Origin: Agarilytica sp033852165
GTDB taxonomy: Bacteria > Pseudomonadota > Gammaproteobacteria > Pseudomonadales > Cellvibrionaceae
Direction: 5' to 3'
DNA length: 64,000 bases
NCBI GenBank assembly: GCA_033852165.1
Contig: JAWSUZ010000038.1
Location: 1-64,000, forward strand
Program-made: the position numbers and the translations under genes
The notes under the pieces: model-generated
Seen by the model: the letters and a program-made list of their open reading frames with translations, nothing else
What the model was told of the DNA's origin: nothing
Databases searched by the model: none
Shown here: one piece after another, positions 43,358-52,857 of the stretch
Position numbering within the stretch: the stretch's first letter is position 1
Layout of the letters: every line of letters starts with the position of its first letter

Positions 43358-43789
43358 ATGCGTTTTTTAATAGTAACGGTTGCGTTGTTTTTTTTTGTAG
43401 GCTGCCAAACGGAGCCTACAAAGTTAATACTGGCTGGGCAAGAGATCGACAGTGTCTCTTGGTCTGAGGAGGAGATGGCAAAGGATTTTGCTATAAGGCC
43501 GGTATTTAAAGACGATGATTCCAGTTCCGTTTTAATGCGGATGCAGGCAAGTGAGCCACCGCATTATCATGATCGCCACGGTTTGGCTGTTACTGTGGTC
43601 TCAGGGCGTGCGGCGATTAATTTCAGTGACAAACGTGTTGAATTGAAATCTGGCGATATTGTTGTTATCCCTAAAGGGACCTATCACTGGGCTGAACCCT
43701 TGGATGATAAGCCAAGTGTTGTGTTTGTTGTGTTTTCTCCTCCATTTGATGGGAAAGATCGAAGAGTCGTAAAGTCGATCAATAACTGA
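43358..43789 (+). CDS. Cupin-domain lipoprotein
   Basis: 143 residues. Signal with lipobox FVGC, Cys16 lipidated. The mature part is a single cupin barrel: HYHDRHGLAVTVVSG holds the metal-binding HxH...(E replaced) motif 1, and GDIVVIPKGTYHW is motif 2 with its His. It is probably a small metal-binding envelope protein; the substrate is unknown. AGAGGAAAT lies just upstream of the ATG. It is monocistronic. Confidence 0.8.
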   Translation: MRFLIVTVALFFFVGCQTEPTKLILAGQEIDSVSWSEEEMAKDFAIRPVFKDDDSSSVLMRMQASEPPHYHDRHGLAVTVVSGRAAINFSDKRVELKSGDIVVIPKGTYHWAEPLDDKPSVVFVVFSPPFDGKDRRVVKSINN

Positions 43790-44117
43790 TCTTTTTTGGG
43801 TTTGTGACGCGAGTCTAATTGATTTGATCGAATTTTCACTATCGCATTTTGAATCGGCTATACTGCTCTGGCGTTTTAAATACGCCAGTAGAATAACAAT
43901 AAGATATTAATACAGGGACTTTTGTGGGGTCAGATAATTTTCTGTAGGCGCCTTTCTGAGCATTTTTTTGCGCGCGATACCTTCCCTGTAATTCTTATGC
44001 ACTTGTTACTACAGTCCTCGGGCTTTGGCCTAAAGAGCAATGTTCATTCCTCCTGACTGATAGGAAAGTTCAGTGAGGCATTGAGCTACAACAGATATTA
44101 AAATTAGGATACTGATT
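43790..44117. other. Leader region of the symporter with hairpin
   Basis: 328 bp without a gene. CTGGCGT (43868-43874), 7-nt loop, ACGCCAG (43882-43888) makes a perfect 7-bp stem, without a T-run. ACAGGGA and TCCCTGT about 80 bp apart could pair in a longer leader fold. No known riboswitch recognised. Confidence 0.35.
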
Positions 44118-45572
44118 ATGGGCCCAGAAATTTTTAAGTATGTTTTGCTTGTAGCCTTTGTAGGGCTGACGTTTTGGCTGTCGTGGGTCGGCATGCAAAA
44201 AGCGAAGGGTCTTAGAAGTTTTGCTATTGGCAACAAAGATATGAGCCCAATTCTGGTCGGTATTACAATGGCGTCTTCGACAGCTAGCACATCTTTATTT
44301 GTTATTAATCCAGGATTTGTCTATCAACATGGATTGTCGGCATATTTGCATTTTGGTGCGGCTGCTTTCGGTAGCTTTGCGGCGATATTGTTATTAACGA
44401 AAAAGTTTCGTGTGAGTGGTGATCAATTAGGGTCAATCACGATTCCTGGTTGGATTTATGACCGGTATAAAAATCGTGGGTTGAGTTTGTTCTTTGCGTT
44501 CACCAGCCTGTTAATGGTTACCTTTGTTGTATTAATTTTGGTGGGAAGTTCATACATTCTTGCGGCTCAATACCCCATTTCTCAAAAAGCGGCCTTAGTG
44601 TGTTGTTTATTCTTCGTTTTTTCTTATGTGTTGATGGGCGGTGTTTACGCGCATGCTTATACGAACGCCTTCCAAGGCATAATGATGTTTGTCATTGCGG
44701 TTTTCTTGTTTTGTCATGGCTGGAAGTATTTCGATGGGGATTTCTTCGGAAGTATAGCTAGCGTTAGTGAGCACTATGCGAGTGTCTACAATCCTGATTC
44801 GGTTCTTTATACCAATTTTTTCTCGGTGTTTGTGGCTTCGTTTATGGTTACGTTCGCACTAATGCTTCAACCGCATATTTTGACTAAGGTTTTGTACTTA
44901 AAGGATGATCAGCAAGTGTCTAAATTTATTTGGACCACCGTTATCATTGGAACTGGCTATACCCTTATTCTGTTTCTTGGTTTTTATGCCCAGCTATCGG
45001 GAATTGAAGCTCCGCGTCAGGATTTAGTTGTGACAATGTATCTAAACCAAGAGTTTTCGACCGGGTTCTTTGGTCCTTATATTTCTGCGCTAGTAACCGT
45101 GACCTTGTTAGCTGCAGGTTTAAGCACTTTGGATGGAATATTGGTTTCTCTTTCTGCAATGACTGTAAATGATATTTATCGTCCGCTAGCTAAACCGGAT
45201 ACAAGCCAAGAATACGCGCGTAGAGGCCTTATGTTGTCGCGTTTGGTACTTGTTGCCATCGGACTCATTGCTTTGGTCATTGCTTGGAATCCGCCTGTTC
45301 TGGTTGGCATCTTTGCGCAGCAGGGGATATACGGATTAGCTTCGGCAAGCTTGGTACCCATTCTGTTTGGGGTGTTCGGGCCTAAAGATATCCCTGTCGC
45401 TACTATATTCACATGTGCTGTTGTGGGATTATTTGGACATCTTTATCTGAATTTGTTTGGTGGGGTTTATAATCCGGCTGTTTCAAGCGCCTATGCGATG
45501 ATATTGTCCTTTGGCGTTTACGCAGTTTCATTCCTGTACTGCCGCTTTGCTAGGCCTGTTCAAACGGCATAG
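44118..45572 (+). CDS. Sodium:solute symporter (SSS family)
   Basis: 484 residues with about 13 membrane helices. The first helices with MASSTASTSLFVINPGFVYQ and the segment GVYAHAYTNAFQGIMMF fit the SSS family, which moves sugars, amino acids, acetate or proline with Na+. The substrate is not clear from the sequence. Its leader is long (328 bp). A terminator follows. Confidence 0.9.
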   Translation: MGPEIFKYVLLVAFVGLTFWLSWVGMQKAKGLRSFAIGNKDMSPILVGITMASSTASTSLFVINPGFVYQHGLSAYLHFGAAAFGSFAAILLLTKKFRVSGDQLGSITIPGWIYDRYKNRGLSLFFAFTSLLMVTFVVLILVGSSYILAAQYPISQKAALVCCLFFVFSYVLMGGVYAHAYTNAFQGIMMFVIAVFLFCHGWKYFDGDFFGSIASVSEHYASVYNPDSVLYTNFFSVFVASFMVTFALMLQPHILTKVLYLKDDQQVSKFIWTTVIIGTGYTLILFLGFYAQLSGIEAPRQDLVVTMYLNQEFSTGFFGPYISALVTVTLLAAGLSTLDGILVSLSAMTVNDIYRPLAKPDTSQEYARRGLMLSRLVLVAIGLIALVIAWNPPVLVGIFAQQGIYGLASASLVPILFGVFGPKDIPVATIFTCAVVGLFGHLYLNLFGGVYNPAVSSAYAMILSFGVYAVSFLYCRFARPVQTA

Positions 45573-45581
45573 CGCTTCTGT

Positions 45582-45610
45582 GGGGTAAGCTCTTTACCCC
45601 GATTGTTTTT
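45582..45610 (+). terminator. Rho-independent terminator of symporter gene
   Basis: GGGGTAA, GCTCT loop, TTACCCC, then GATTGTTTTT. It begins 10 bp after the stop codon. Confidence 0.65.
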
Positions 45611-45646
45611 GGTTTAATAGCCTAATGACTTTGAATTGGCGTGCAT

Positions 45647-45670
45647 AAGGCTCCATATAAATGGAGTCTT
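45647..45670. other. 10-bp hairpin between convergent genes
   Basis: AAGGCTCCAT-ATAA-ATGGAGTCTT, one G-T wobble. It lies between the convergent symporter and csrA genes and may help stop transcription from one or both sides; T-runs are weak. Confidence 0.4.
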
Positions 45671-45735
45671 AGTTTATTGAGCAAAGTGGAATTGACGTGC
45701 CGTGTTGATAAGAGATAGCGCTAAGCTAATATGAC

Positions 45736-46062
45736 TTAAACGTTCTCAAAAACACGCTTCTTTTTAACGATAACGTTAGGTGTTTTTTTCTGTACTGTGG
45801 ACTCTGTAATGCCTTCTGTAGAATAGAAGCGAACTCCGTCCGATACCTTTTGTTCAATTTCTCGTTCAGCTGGTGTTGCTGGGGTCGCTGCTATATTTTT
45901 TTCTTGCTGGATGCGGCGATAAATCTCTTCGCGGTGAATGGCAACATCTCGTGGCGCATCAGCACCTATTCTTACTTGGTTGCCTTGCACGCCAAGCACA
46001 ATAAGAGATACATCATCCCCAATGCGCAAAATTTCTCCAATTCGACGTGTCAGTATTAGCAT
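45736..46062 (-). CDS. csrA: CsrA/RsmA-family regulator with long C-terminal extension
   Basis: CsrA binds GGA motifs in mRNA leaders and controls translation of carbon, biofilm and motility genes. Residues 1-57 match the family (MLILTRRIGEILRIGDD; the RNA-contact region VAIHREEIYRRI keeps the key Arg of HREEIY). Typical CsrA ends at about 61 residues. This one runs to 108, with a charged tail (PAEREIEQKVSDG..., ending in VIVKKKRVFENV). It may be a paralogue rather than the main CsrA. It is a single-gene unit. Confidence 0.9.
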   Translation of the reverse strand: MLILTRRIGEILRIGDDVSLIVLGVQGNQVRIGADAPRDVAIHREEIYRRIQQEKNIAATPATPAEREIEQKVSDGVRFYSTEGITESTVQKKTPNVIVKKKRVFENV

Positions 46063-46398
46063 CTAGCTTTCCTATGATTATATAGTGTGTTTTGAAGGGG
46101 ACGGCATTGTGCATATCGAGTAGAAAATAGTCAAACGATTTGATGTAAAGTTGGGGTTCTGGCGAAAAAACCTTTGTAAATGTTGATTAAAAACGAATCG
46201 AGATGACAAAAAGTGTTGCGAATTGCATGATCGTGTAGAGCATACAAGCGTAAAGCGCGAAATTGTCCTATGACATATTCACCGCTTAAGGTTGTCATTG
46301 TAGTCGTTTTAACGTGGTCGAAGGGTTGAATGCAAAGTTATACTCTTTGCTATATGGGGCTTCTTCCTCGCCCGAATTTTTCACCAAAGGCAATGCTT
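46063..46398. other. Promoter region between csrA and FHA gene
   Basis: 336 bp between divergent genes. AT-rich; I see no gene and no assured promoter pair. A frame upstream of the FHA start could extend that protein by 23 residues, but these look unlike a domain. Confidence 0.35.
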
Positions 46399-47241
46399 AT
46401 GAGTAGTAATTTCAAACTTAAACGTATTAGCGATGGCGTCGAGTTTCCCTTGAGTGAGATCTCTCTGATTGTCGGGCGCAGTGATTCTTGTGATATTCAA
46501 ATTACTCAAGGGCACCCTTCGCGGGAGCATGCGAGGGTGGCTGAGCGAGAAGGCGCTGTTCTTGTGCAAGACTTACACTCGACCAATGGTACTTTTGTGA
46601 ACAACAAGAGAATCGAAGCATCAGCTTCTTTGCTGCCAGGGGATGTTGTTAAATTTGGTGATGAGGCATTTAGTGTTCAGTCACTGTCAGAGCCTGAAGC
46701 GACGGTGCTAATGCGGTCCCTAGGGGCCGGCGCAAACGTCAGCGCTACAGTAATCGATGATGACGACGAAGAAGACGAAGATGTTGATGCGACGAGTTTA
46801 CTCGAGGTATACGCATTGCCGCCGGGCTGGGATGATGGTGGAACCTTTGATGACCATGTTGGTAAGTTAGACGATAAGAAAAAGTCGGCTATCAACCGAT
46901 ATATAGAAAAGTTTAATAGAAGCCTAAAGGGCAAGGTTGGGATCTTTCTGATCTTTTTTTCCGATGGTAATCCCCCTGTTTTCAAAACACTAATCATTAA
47001 AGATGGTAAGGAAGAGTGGTCCTTCGGTAGGGAAAAGCGCTGTGATGTTAGCTTCGAAAACCCTTGTATATCTAAGCACCACGCGGATATTTCGTTCACT
47101 GCGGGCGAATGGAAGATAAAGGATAATAATTCGACTAATGGATTGGTATGCAAAGGTAGAAAGCAGGGTTCTATCACGTTAGCGGATAATCTTACCTTTG
47201 AGATTGGCGCAGTTGACGTGTTGGTGCGCTATTTAACGTAG
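46399..47241 (+). CDS. Double FHA-domain protein
   Basis: 280 residues with two forkhead-associated phosphothreonine-binding domains. FHA1 (about 5-90): LIVGRSDSCDIQI, SREHARV and STNGTFVNNKRI. FHA2 (about 200-280): FGREKRCDVSF, ISKHHADI and STNGLV. Between them is an acidic run (DDDEEDEDVD). No membrane segment. It probably scaffolds Ser/Thr-kinase signalling; no kinase gene lies nearby. ATG 46399 is chosen because AAAGG lies 8 bp upstream; ATGs at 46393 and 46330 are alternatives. Confidence 0.9.
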   Translation: MSSNFKLKRISDGVEFPLSEISLIVGRSDSCDIQITQGHPSREHARVAEREGAVLVQDLHSTNGTFVNNKRIEASASLLPGDVVKFGDEAFSVQSLSEPEATVLMRSLGAGANVSATVIDDDDEEDEDVDATSLLEVYALPPGWDDGGTFDDHVGKLDDKKKSAINRYIEKFNRSLKGKVGIFLIFFSDGNPPVFKTLIIKDGKEEWSFGREKRCDVSFENPCISKHHADISFTAGEWKIKDNNSTNGLVCKGRKQGSITLADNLTFEIGAVDVLVRYLT

Positions 47242-47513
47242 CGTTAAGTTGTGGCAATTATTGGCTATATTGATAAGTCAGAGCTGAAGGAGGGATGTAG
47301 TAAAAGCCCTATTGGTCGCGTCAGCAGACATTGAAATGAATGCCGACGCTGGGCGTAAAGCCGTAGTATGAAGTCTATTTGATGTGGATTTGTGCGACAA
47401 CAGCCGAATCGGAATAGGGGGGATGCCGTTATGGAGGCGTTGGTTATAACCGGCCTTCTTTTGGCTTAAATTACCCTGTAGGTTCTCTCTTTAACTTGCT
47501 GACAAATAAAGAG

Positions 47514-47798
47514 TTAACGCCTTTTAAGTACTGCGTGGATGACGTGTTCAGATTCAAAATATACGGTAAAGCCAGAGTACTCCCAGTAATAAATAGGGGG
47601 AGTTCCGCTCGGACCGTGTGTGCTGTTTGCTGGGCCGAATTGGGATTCAACTTGATCCTTTGTTTGTCCTCGTTGAGGAAGTGTGCCCGTGTAATTACTG
47701 GTTTTTTCTCCAACGGCGACTCTCACGTTATCTGCCATTGCTTGCAAGCTAGTACTTAGGGCAAAAAGGGTCACTATTGCCAGTAGTGTCTTGTTCAT
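47514..47798 (-). CDS. Small exported protein of unknown function
   Basis: 94 residues. Signal peptide (MNKTLLAIVTLFALSTSLQAMA) followed by a short domain with LPQRGQTKDQVESQFGPA and IYYWEYSGFTVYFESEHVIHAV, a pattern common to small gammaproteobacterial proteins sometimes annotated as phosphodiesterase. The QRGxTxxQVExxFG segment recalls SmpA/BamE-like folds. A role in the envelope is likely; no catalytic motif is seen. Confidence 0.75.
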   Translation of the reverse strand: MNKTLLAIVTLFALSTSLQAMADNVRVAVGEKTSNYTGTLPQRGQTKDQVESQFGPANSTHGPSGTPPIYYWEYSGFTVYFESEHVIHAVLKRR

Positions 47799-47846
47799 TA
47801 GATGGTTCCTGTTTTATAGATTCAATTGTCGGAAGCTTGATTGTGG

Positions 47847-48443
47847 TTATTTGGCCTGTATGTTCTTTTTACGACTACTTACTTGGACCTTCATAATTTG
47901 CCGGGAAATCTCTTGCCTATCAGTATCGGACAAACGATGGAATTTTGCTGCTATTTGATATCGATCGTTCTTTTGGTCGCAGCGTAATACTTTAGCAAAC
48001 GTGACGACGGGGGAATAGCTGGGTAAGAACACCAAGCGAACGGCGATATAGCTTCCTTTGTAAAGTGTTCGTTCATTTAAAAATGCCAGACCGTCTTCAC
48101 TGAGGTTTATTCGTGTCGTGACCTTGTTGTGGGCGTTTGCGTCATGGGCAAACATGGTGTGCCGGGCAATGAGATCAATCTTGCTATTTAAGGTTTGTAA
48201 ATAGTCACCAAGAAGGTGATTTTTATCGGCCAAAATGCGCAACGTTTGTACGTTGTCCCGATCTAGGCGTCTTAGCTCGTCAATCAAGCTTAACGACGCG
48301 ACGTCGCCAAACTCGTTGTCAGAATTTTCGTTTTCAGCGGTATAGCTCTCAACCGGTTTGAAGTCAAAAAACACATCTTGACTGACTCGGAAGAAGTCGC
48401 GCTTGTCTGGGCCTGTTGAAGGTTTAGTAGATGCTTTACTCAT
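47847..48443 (-). CDS. PilZ-domain protein
   Basis: 198 residues. A PilZ-type c-di-GMP-binding signature is split in the usual way: KRDFFRV near the N-terminus (RxxxR) and NLSEDGLAF (variant of D/NxSxxG) around residue 110-118. The segment between is helical (DELRRLDRDNVQTLRILADK). It is divergent from lolC, the arrangement also seen in Pseudomonas. The target process is unknown. Confidence 0.85.
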   Translation of the reverse strand: MSKASTKPSTGPDKRDFFRVSQDVFFDFKPVESYTAENENSDNEFGDVASLSLIDELRRLDRDNVQTLRILADKNHLLGDYLQTLNSKIDLIARHTMFAHDANAHNKVTTRINLSEDGLAFLNERTLYKGSYIAVRLVFLPSYSPVVTFAKVLRCDQKNDRYQIAAKFHRLSDTDRQEISRQIMKVQVSSRKKNIQAK

Positions 48444-48537
48444 TGTCTCGTCGAAATGATTTTACACGTGTCAGTTACATCATAGATCACCGAGATAGTC
48501 CTTGTCCCGTTTTCGTTTCTCCTGTTTAATCAGCGCC

Positions 48538-49782
48538 ATGTCGCAATCCGTCCCATGGTTTATTGGTCTCCGTTATATCCGCTCTAAGCGTCGCAATGGC
48601 TTTATCGCTTTTGTGAGTATCTTCGCGTTATTGGGAATGATGTTGGGCGTTTTTGCGTTGATCGTCGTTTTGTCTGTGATGAATGGTTTTGACCATGAGC
48701 TTAAAAGCCGTATCTTAAAAGTGGTGCCTCATGGTTTTATTACAACTGAGGAGCCACTCAAATCTTGGCAGAAGCTGTCGAGTAAAATAAAACAAACGCC
48801 AAATTTGTTGGCCAGTGCTCCTTATATTGAAGGGAATGGCTTGATCGCCTATGGTCGGTCGGTTCGGGGGATTGAGATCCAAGGTATCGACCCTGATTAC
48901 GAAACAAAGATTTCTGAAATCGATCAAAATATGTTGGTTGGTGATTTGACATATCTCCTGCCGGGGGAGTACGGCATAGTTTTGGGGAGTTTGGTTGCAC
49001 GTCATTTGGGCGTTACTACCGGAGATAAAGTCTCAATTACTTTACCTGTTATGTCGATTACGCCAGCAGGGGTCTTTCCTCGTAGTAAACGCTTTACCGT
49101 TGTAGGTGTATTTGAGGTTGGTGCCCAAGTCGATCAGACTCTGGCGCTTATACATCTCGTCGATGCACAAAAATTATTTCGATTACCCGCTCAAGTGCAC
49201 GGTCTGCGCTTACGTTTTAACGATATTTATGCGGCTCCGAAAGGTATTGAATTATTGTCGGCATCTTTGGGCGATGGCTATAAGGCTAAAGATTGGAGCC
49301 AAACCCAAGGCAGTTTATTCCAAGCCGTGAAAATGGAAAAAACGGTAGTGGGCATTATGCTGGGAGTCATTATTGCGATTGCTGCTTTTAATATTGTGAC
49401 CAGTCTTATCATGATGGTGGCGGAGAAACGATCTGATATTGCCGTATTGCGTACGCTGGGAATGACTCGACAAGATATTATTAAAATTTTTATGGTCCAG
49501 GGAACAGCCATGGGTTTTGTTGGCATCTCAATTGGAGCATTGAGTGGAATTTTTGTTGCCCAGTATATTTCTGAAATTATGGCGTTTTTTGAGCAGCTGT
49601 TCGATTTTGAGGTGTTCGATAAAAATGTCTACTTTGTTAGTTATTTGCCTTCGGTGTGGAAATGGCAAGATACCCTGTGGACCTGTGGTCTAGCTGGGGT
49701 TGTCTCCTTTCTAGCGACAATTTACCCTTCATATCGTGCTGCTGCGATAGAACCTGCAGAAGCTTTGCGTTACGACATTTAA
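48538..49782 (+). CDS. lolC: Lipoprotein-releasing system permease LolC
   Basis: A subunit of the ABC transporter that extracts mature lipoproteins from the inner membrane for LolA. 414 residues: N-terminal membrane helix, large periplasmic domain, then three C-terminal helices with the FtsX fold (IAIAAFNIVTSLIMMVAEKRSDIAVLRTLGM is the ATPase-coupling signature region). ATG at 48538 (MSQSVPWFIGLRYIRS) matches homologues; 48502 would add 12 residues. The gene order lolC-lolD-lolE is standard. Confidence 0.95.
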   Translation: MSQSVPWFIGLRYIRSKRRNGFIAFVSIFALLGMMLGVFALIVVLSVMNGFDHELKSRILKVVPHGFITTEEPLKSWQKLSSKIKQTPNLLASAPYIEGNGLIAYGRSVRGIEIQGIDPDYETKISEIDQNMLVGDLTYLLPGEYGIVLGSLVARHLGVTTGDKVSITLPVMSITPAGVFPRSKRFTVVGVFEVGAQVDQTLALIHLVDAQKLFRLPAQVHGLRLRFNDIYAAPKGIELLSASLGDGYKAKDWSQTQGSLFQAVKMEKTVVGIMLGVIIAIAAFNIVTSLIMMVAEKRSDIAVLRTLGMTRQDIIKIFMVQGTAMGFVGISIGALSGIFVAQYISEIMAFFEQLFDFEVFDKNVYFVSYLPSVWKWQDTLWTCGLAGVVSFLATIYPSYRAAAIEPAEALRYDI

Positions 49783-49787
49783 AACTT

Positions 49788-50516
49788 ATGGAAAACAACT
49801 TTTCAACAGATTCTCAATCAAGCCCTCAAGCCAAACCTGTCTTGACGTGTTCTCAAGTTACCAAAAGTTATGAAGAGGGGCCGCAGCGTGTCGATGTATT
49901 AAAAGGCATCGATTTTGAATTGCTTCCTGCGCAGCGCGTTGCAATTGTTGGCGCTTCTGGTAGTGGAAAAAGTACCTTGCTGAACGTGCTTGGCGGGCTA
50001 GATAAACCGTCGAGCGGAGATGTTGTCGTAGAGGGAAAGTCATTTTCGCGTCTAGACGAGAATCAGCGGGGTTGGGTTCGAAACCAGACGATGGGGTTCG
50101 TTTATCAATTTCACCATTTGTTGTCTGAGTTCTCAGCGTTAGAAAATGTGGCGATGCCTCTATTGATTGCAGGAATAGCTAAAAAAAGTGCCTATCAAAA
50201 AGCCTCCCAGCTTTTGGATAAAGTTGGCTTGTCTGGCCGTTCAGAACATAAGCCATCTGAGCTTTCTGGTGGAGAGCGTCAACGTGTTGCCATAGCAAGG
50301 GCTTTAGTTAACGATCCCGCATGTGTTTTGATGGATGAGCCGACGGGGAACTTGGACAAGGACAATGCGTTGGCGATACAGGCATTAATGAATACATTAA
50401 GCGAGACCTTGTCGACGAGTTTTATTGTCGTGACTCACGATGAACATTTGGCCGATACCATGGATTACGTTTATGAATTGGTTGATGGACTGCTGACGAA
50501 GAAGAATCGTCAATGA
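49788..50516 (+). CDS. lolD: Lipoprotein-releasing system ATPase LolD
   Basis: ATPase of the LolCDE transporter. 242 residues. Walker A GASGSGKST, signature LSGGERQR, Walker B CVLMDEPTGNLD and the H-loop VTHDEHLAD are complete. ATG 49788 lies 5 bp after the lolC stop. The 20-residue Ser/Gln-rich tail before the first strand is a bit longer than usual. It overlaps lolE by 4 bp (ATGA). Confidence 0.97.
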   Translation: MENNFSTDSQSSPQAKPVLTCSQVTKSYEEGPQRVDVLKGIDFELLPAQRVAIVGASGSGKSTLLNVLGGLDKPSSGDVVVEGKSFSRLDENQRGWVRNQTMGFVYQFHHLLSEFSALENVAMPLLIAGIAKKSAYQKASQLLDKVGLSGRSEHKPSELSGGERQRVAIARALVNDPACVLMDEPTGNLDKDNALAIQALMNTLSETLSTSFIVVTHDEHLADTMDYVYELVDGLLTKKNRQ

Positions 50517-51772
50517 GTTTGCCGATTTTTATTGGGTTACGCTACACCGGCGCTAAACGTAAGTCGCAGTCGGTTTCTTTTTTAGCGGGTGTGTCTATGG
50601 TCGGTTTGGCTGTCGGCGTATCGTTGTTGATTTTAGTCTTGTCAGTAATGAACGGCTTTGACCGAGAGTTACGCGAGCGTATTCTTGGTTTAGCGCCTCA
50701 AGCTGCAGTATATCACCGTCAATCTATCGTAGATTGGGTGTTGCTGCGGGATCAAATCGAAAGTTTCCCCGAGGTGGAAGCTGCTGCGCCCTTTGTTCAG
50801 TTGCAGGGCTTAGTGAGTCATCGAACGGAAGCGATGTTCGTCTCTATCTACGGTTTTGACCCCGAAGCAGAGCGACGTGTTTCACTTATTAATGATTATG
50901 TATTGCCTGAAGTTCAACAAAGGATAAGCGCGGGTGAAAAAATAGTTTTACTCGGGAAAAATGTTGCTGAAAAGCTTGGTGTTGTGGTTTCAGATAAAAT
51001 CATGATTGTCGTTCCCGACAAAAGCGGTTCCTCGCGGTCACCTAAAATAGCTTATTTTGAAGTGGGGCAGATAATTGAATCGAAGACCGAGCTGGACTCA
51101 ACTTTGGCATTAACGTCGTTGAAGCATGCTTCAATTCTTACCGGTAATAATGGACGTGTGAGTGGCTTACGTTTAAAGCTTGTCGATTTATTTGAAGCGC
51201 CGCGTGTTGTCTATGATGTGACGTCTTATCTGAATGCTCAGGCAGACTCAGAAGGGTTTAATGGTTCGGGATATTACAGCAGTAACTGGACTCGAACGCA
51301 TTGGAACCTGTATCAAGCGATACAAATGTCAAAAAATCTAGTCGGGTTACTCATGTCCCTTATCGTCGCAATTGCTGCTTTCAACGTGGTCTCAACCTTG
51401 GTGTTGGTGGTGATAGATAAACAAGGGGATATCGCCATACTCCGGACGCTAGGTGCCAGTGGTCGGAAAATTATGTGTATCTTTATGGTGATGGGCTCAG
51501 CCATTGGCGTGATAGGCACATTGTCTGGAGTCATTGTTGGGTGTTTAATGGCCTTGGGTGTGCAAGATTTTGTGATCTTTATTGAGTCGATTTTTAATGT
51601 GCAGTTTTTACAATCGGACGTTTACCCGCTAACGTACCTGCCTACGGATATTCGATTTTCTGACATTATATCGGTAACGCTTACGGCTTTAGGGATGAGT
51701 CTTTTGGCCACTGTCTTCCCGGCGTGGAAGGCGTCAAAAATTCAGCCCGCTGAAGCATTGAGGTATGAGTGA
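50513..51772 (+). CDS. lolE: Lipoprotein-releasing system permease LolE
   Basis: The second permease of LolCDE, 419 residues, with the same layout as LolC: first helix after FIGLRYTGAKR, a periplasmic domain and three terminal helices (AIAAFNVVSTLVLVVIDKQGDIAILRTLGA). The choice of LolE rather than a second LolC rests on its position after lolD. Start ATG overlaps the lolD stop. Confidence 0.93.
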   Translation: MSLPIFIGLRYTGAKRKSQSVSFLAGVSMVGLAVGVSLLILVLSVMNGFDRELRERILGLAPQAAVYHRQSIVDWVLLRDQIESFPEVEAAAPFVQLQGLVSHRTEAMFVSIYGFDPEAERRVSLINDYVLPEVQQRISAGEKIVLLGKNVAEKLGVVVSDKIMIVVPDKSGSSRSPKIAYFEVGQIIESKTELDSTLALTSLKHASILTGNNGRVSGLRLKLVDLFEAPRVVYDVTSYLNAQADSEGFNGSGYYSSNWTRTHWNLYQAIQMSKNLVGLLMSLIVAIAAFNVVSTLVLVVIDKQGDIAILRTLGASGRKIMCIFMVMGSAIGVIGTLSGVIVGCLMALGVQDFVIFIESIFNVQFLQSDVYPLTYLPTDIRFSDIISVTLTALGMSLLATVFPAWKASKIQPAEALRYE

Positions 51773-52074
51773 TTGATTCTGGGAATGAGGCATGGGGAGT
51801 TTGATGGGGCGAGTGTGAGCCAGAGGTATTCAAGCTGGGAGTGGAACGATTATCGGTAGCTTCTTGGGCCTCACTTTAACAACATTTTAACAACGAATTA
51901 AAAACAGAAAAGAGGCGGTGCAGATGACAGCCCCTCGTAATTGATTTTTACTTCAATCGTTGTTTTCTACTGTTGTATTCCTGCGTTGTTTCAAATGTTG
52001 TTTCAACTACGGGCACGAAGATGATTTCACGAAATACCCAGGGCTTGTTTCTTTTAGACGGACATTGAGATGAA
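51773..52074. other. Intergenic region between convergent lolE and DUF2062 gene
   Basis: 302 bp. No gene that I believe; no strong terminator. Short repeats of AACAAC occur near 51878-51896. Confidence 0.35.
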
Positions 52075-52629
52075 TTATTTAATCGATTTGTCTTTCTCCG
52101 TCTCTGACTGCTGCTTAAGTCTCTGTAGTTTTCGTTTTTCCCATTTTTTGACGACATACCAACGCCATGTCCACTGTATGGCGACATAGCCCATACAGCC
52201 AAAGAATAGCCCGGACAGCAAACAGCCGAGTAAAAGAGGCTGCCATATTGATCCAAACTCTGTTTGAAGCCAGTCAAAGCTAAATTCGAAAGCAAAATTT
52301 CGTTCGGGAAGTTGGAGTATTTGCGCGCCTAGTTTGTAGCAAGCATAAAATATGATGGGAAAGGTCAGTGGGTTGCTAACCCATACCAGGGCTACCGCTA
52401 TTGGCAAATTACAGCTGAAAAGTAAGGCTCCGCCTGCGGCAATAGCGATTTGCATTGGCATGGGTAAAAAAGCAACAAATAGACCGACAAAAAAAGCCAC
52501 TGATACGGAGTGTCGGTTTAAATGAAAAAGATTGGGGTCGTGGAGGAGAGTACCTAAAAACTGTAGGGCGGGGTTCTCTCTTATTTTTTGAGGAGAGGGG
52601 AGCCAGCGTTTGAAGGTTTTCCGAGGCAT
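52075..52629 (-). CDS. DUF2062 membrane protein
   Basis: 184 residues. The family signature is clear: NPALQFLGTLLHDPNLFHLNRHSVSVAFFVGLFVAFLPMP followed by WVSNPLTFPIIFY. Three or four membrane helices and a basic C-terminal tail (KKWEKRKLQRLKQQ). Function unknown. Its place between lolE and comEC is conserved in Pseudomonas relatives. Confidence 0.9.
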   Translation of the reverse strand: MPRKTFKRWLPSPQKIRENPALQFLGTLLHDPNLFHLNRHSVSVAFFVGLFVAFLPMPMQIAIAAGGALLFSCNLPIAVALVWVSNPLTFPIIFYACYKLGAQILQLPERNFAFEFSFDWLQTEFGSIWQPLLLGCLLSGLFFGCMGYVAIQWTWRWYVVKKWEKRKLQRLKQQSETEKDKSIK

Positions 52630-52857
52630 GTACGGGGTTCATTTACCTGTTTTAGAGGGGCAGTATTATGCCGATGAAGGCAATGTTTTTCCAGACAAAG
52701 TTAGCCCTGTTATTTCTAAGTGGAGTGGTGTCTGTATGAATTTGTTTGGGCGGATGTTTTATGTTCGTCTGGATATTTATGGTGAGGGCTATTAGGCTAG
52801 GTCTTCTAAATTGAGATGCCGGGGCCGGATTAGCCCTGAATGCAGTGAAACAGGGAG

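Noticed and set aside
51948..52295. 115-residue minus-strand frame overlapping the DUF2062 gene
   Set aside because: Mostly a shifted frame of the DUF2062 coding region; only its tail lies in free DNA.
52610..52795. 61-residue plus-strand frame upstream of comEC
   Set aside because: Begins antisense inside the DUF2062 gene, no ribosome-binding site, no recognisable features.
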